Positions 6,051 through 6,748 of a stretch of DNA of 6,748 bases are shown here, in pieces. The notes beneath the pieces were generated by a model. The model had not been told where the DNA came from and made no database searches. It saw only the letters and a program-made list of their open reading frames with translations. Origin of the DNA: an uncultured Clostridia bacterium (GTDB taxonomy: Bacteria; Bacillota; Clostridia; Oscillospirales; CAG-382); assembly GCA_947305675.1 (NCBI GenBank), contig CAMZED010000078.1, forward strand, positions 1-6,748, written 5' to 3'. A program made the position numbers and the translations under genes. Each line of letters begins with the position of its first letter. Position 1 is the first letter of the stretch.

Positions 6051-6517
6051 GTTTGTTCACCTCCTCCGATTCGGCTGTCTTTGGGCAAAATGCTCATCTT
6101 TCCGGTCCGTTCGAGTATTACCGTGTCGACCTCATCTTTGCTTTTATACCCTCCGATACGTATCTGCGTTTCCACGTCGTCGACAGAGATCCGCGTTTTC
6201 TTTAAGTTTTCGGTCACATAATCGCCGTCTTTCATCAATACCACCGGGTTACCGTTCATAAACACCATGAATTTTCGGCTTCGGCTGGCAATAAATGAAA
6301 GGATCACCTCGATGCTCGAGATGACCGCCAATGGCAAAACTCCGTGGAGCAGGGGAATGTCGTTGTCAGTCACCGGCAGCACCGCCAGCTCCGAAAGCAT
6401 CATCATTGTGATAAATTCGGTCATCTGCATTTCGCCGATCTGTCGCTTTCCCATAAATTTCATCGACGTCATAAGAAAAACATATAGCAAAAGCGCTCTG
6501 ACAATCATATTCGCCAC
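6047..6517 (-). CDS. DUF421 (YetF-like) membrane protein, GTG start
   Basis: The 156-residue protein has hydrophobic segments at about 4-22, 34-49 and 56-77, followed by a small cytoplasmic-type domain. Hallmarks of the DUF421/YetF family are the MKFMGKRQIGEMQ-x-x-EF loop after the first helix, then NGNPVVLMKDG (88-98), ENLKKTRIS-x-DD and a closing LERTGKMSILPKDS. YetF-like proteins are poorly characterised inner-membrane proteins with links to spore or stress phenotypes in bacilli; the biochemical role is unknown. The reading frame is open much further upstream, into the divergent tRNA. However, GGAGG (complement of 6527-6531) lies nine bases before the GTG at 6515-6517, and family proteins begin right at the first helix, so the GTG is preferred; the ATG at 6506-6508 (18 bases from the SD) is the alternative. 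The stop overlaps the DUF4363 start by four bases. Confidence 0.88.
   Translation of the reverse strand: MANMIVRALLLYVFLMTSMKFMGKRQIGEMQMTEFITMMMLSELAVLPVTDNDIPLLHGVLPLAVISSIEVILSFIASRSRKFMVFMNGNPVVLMKDGDYVTENLKKTRISVDDVETQIRIGGYKSKDEVDTVILERTGKMSILPKDSRIGGGEQT
6058..6065 (-). promoter_or_regulatory. Near-perfect Shine-Dalgarno for the DUF4363 gene inside the DUF421 3' end
   Basis: AGGAGGTG on the minus strand (complement of 6058-6065), extended upstream to GGAGGAGGTGA, is almost fully complementary to the 16S rRNA tail and lies seven bases from the ATG. It is embedded in the codons for the final residues (GGGEQ) of the DUF421 protein. Confidence 0.8.
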
Positions 6518-6526
6518 GGTAATTCG

Positions 6527-6531
6527 CCTCC
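6527..6531 (-). promoter_or_regulatory. Ribosome binding site that decides the DUF421 start
   Basis: GGAGG on the minus strand is nine bases from the GTG at 6517 and 18 bases from the ATG at 6508. The ATG codons further upstream in the same frame lack a comparable site, which argues for the GTG start. Confidence 0.7.
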
Positions 6532-6637
6532 AAGCATATGTTTTGCGGTTTTTCCAAAAGCTATTCCGCATTTTTGCGTGTTTGCCGCGCGGTTTGCTTA
6601 CATAAAGAAAAAAATTTTGTTTTTTAATAAAAAAGTA

Positions 6638-6666
6638 TTGCAAAATCGGGCGGGATGTGTTATCAT
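6638..6666 (+). promoter_or_regulatory. Extended -10 promoter for the tRNA-Asp gene
   Basis: TTGCAA (6638-6643) and TATCAT (6661-6666) are 17 bases apart, and TGT (6658-6660) directly precedes the -10, giving the extended TGn element. A run of A and T tracts at about 6607-6634 lies upstream and could act as an UP element. Transcription would begin near 6673, about 22 bases before the mature tRNA. Confidence 0.7.
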
Positions 6667-6694
6667 AACCAAGCACGTTGGTTGCGGCGAATAC

Positions 6695-6748
6695 GGTTCG
6701 GTAGTTCAGTTGGTTAGAACGCCGCCCTGTCACGGCGGAGGTCGTGGG
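6695..6748 (+). tRNA. tRNA-Asp (anticodon GUC), 3' end cut by window
   Basis: The 5' acceptor arm GGTTCGG (6695-6701) is followed by TA, the D stem GTTC/GAAC (6704-6707 and 6717-6720) around AGTTGGTTA, and the anticodon stem CCGCC/GGCGG (6722-6726 and 6734-6738). The seven-base loop is CTGTCAC, with anticodon GTC at 6729-6731. The variable loop and the first T-stem strand (GTGGG, 6744-6748) reach the window edge; the T loop and 3' acceptor strand lie outside. The sequence is very close to standard Bacillota tRNA-Asp. Confidence 0.95.

Noticed and set aside
6532..6637. Search for a promoter driving the DUF421/DUF4363 operon on the minus strand
   Set aside because: The region is AT-rich with many A and T tracts, but no -35/-10 pair at acceptable spacing stands out, so none is annotated.
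6518..6733. Upstream extension of the DUF421 frame to an ATG inside the tRNA gene
   Set aside because: The extension would run antisense through tRNA-Asp and its promoter, and its residues do not resemble the family. GGAGG supports the GTG at 6517.
1..6748. CRISPR array, insertion sequence, phage attachment site or defence system
   Set aside because: No regularly spaced repeats, transposase or integrase frames, or terminal inverted repeats were seen. The tRNA gene at the edge is cut off, so an attachment site in its 3' end cannot be judged.

Overview
The window looks like an ordinary chromosomal stretch from a Gram-positive, strictly anaerobic member of the Clostridia (Bacillota), probably an uncultured gut, rumen or digester lineage near Ruminococcaceae/Oscillospirales. 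This placement is inferred from AGGAGG-type ribosome binding sites, consensus sigma-A promoters, U-tailed terminators, a superoxide reductase, a DUF421/DUF4363 pair, a domain-inverted GH3 enzyme and Ser/Asp/Glu-rich linkers on surface proteins. No phage, IS element, CRISPR array or defence island was seen.

Plus strand, left half: the 3' end of a gene for a surface protein (Ser/Asp-rich stalk and C-terminal membrane anchor) is followed 11 bases later by a small HMA metal-binding protein and a strong intrinsic terminator (633-659). A near-consensus promoter (663-691) then drives a large GH3 glycoside hydrolase. In this enzyme the usual C-terminal domain and the FnIII-like domain precede the catalytic barrel. 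After a 38-base gap with no visible terminator comes a two-iron superoxide reductase (desulfoferrodoxin), which ends at a 15-bp hairpin terminator that can serve both strands.

Minus strand, right half: reading leftward from 6517 are a DUF421 membrane protein, a DUF4363 protein that overlaps it by 4 bases, ribulose-phosphate 3-epimerase (rpe) behind its own promoter, and a membrane-anchored M15 (VanY-like) D,D-carboxypeptidase. The last two are 7 bases apart and converge on the shared terminator. At the right edge, on the plus strand and divergent from DUF421, is a tRNA-Asp(GUC) gene with an extended -10 promoter; it is cut by the window end.

The genes are mostly housekeeping or niche functions: sugar release, oxygen tolerance, the pentose phosphate pathway, cell-wall trimming and metal handling. 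Two things deserve a second look. One is the circularly permuted GH3 enzyme with an extra C-terminal beta-rich module. The other is rpe: its reading frame carries the full-length protein, but no ATG, GTG or TTG exists where the protein should start. I did not find a convincing new multi-gene system.
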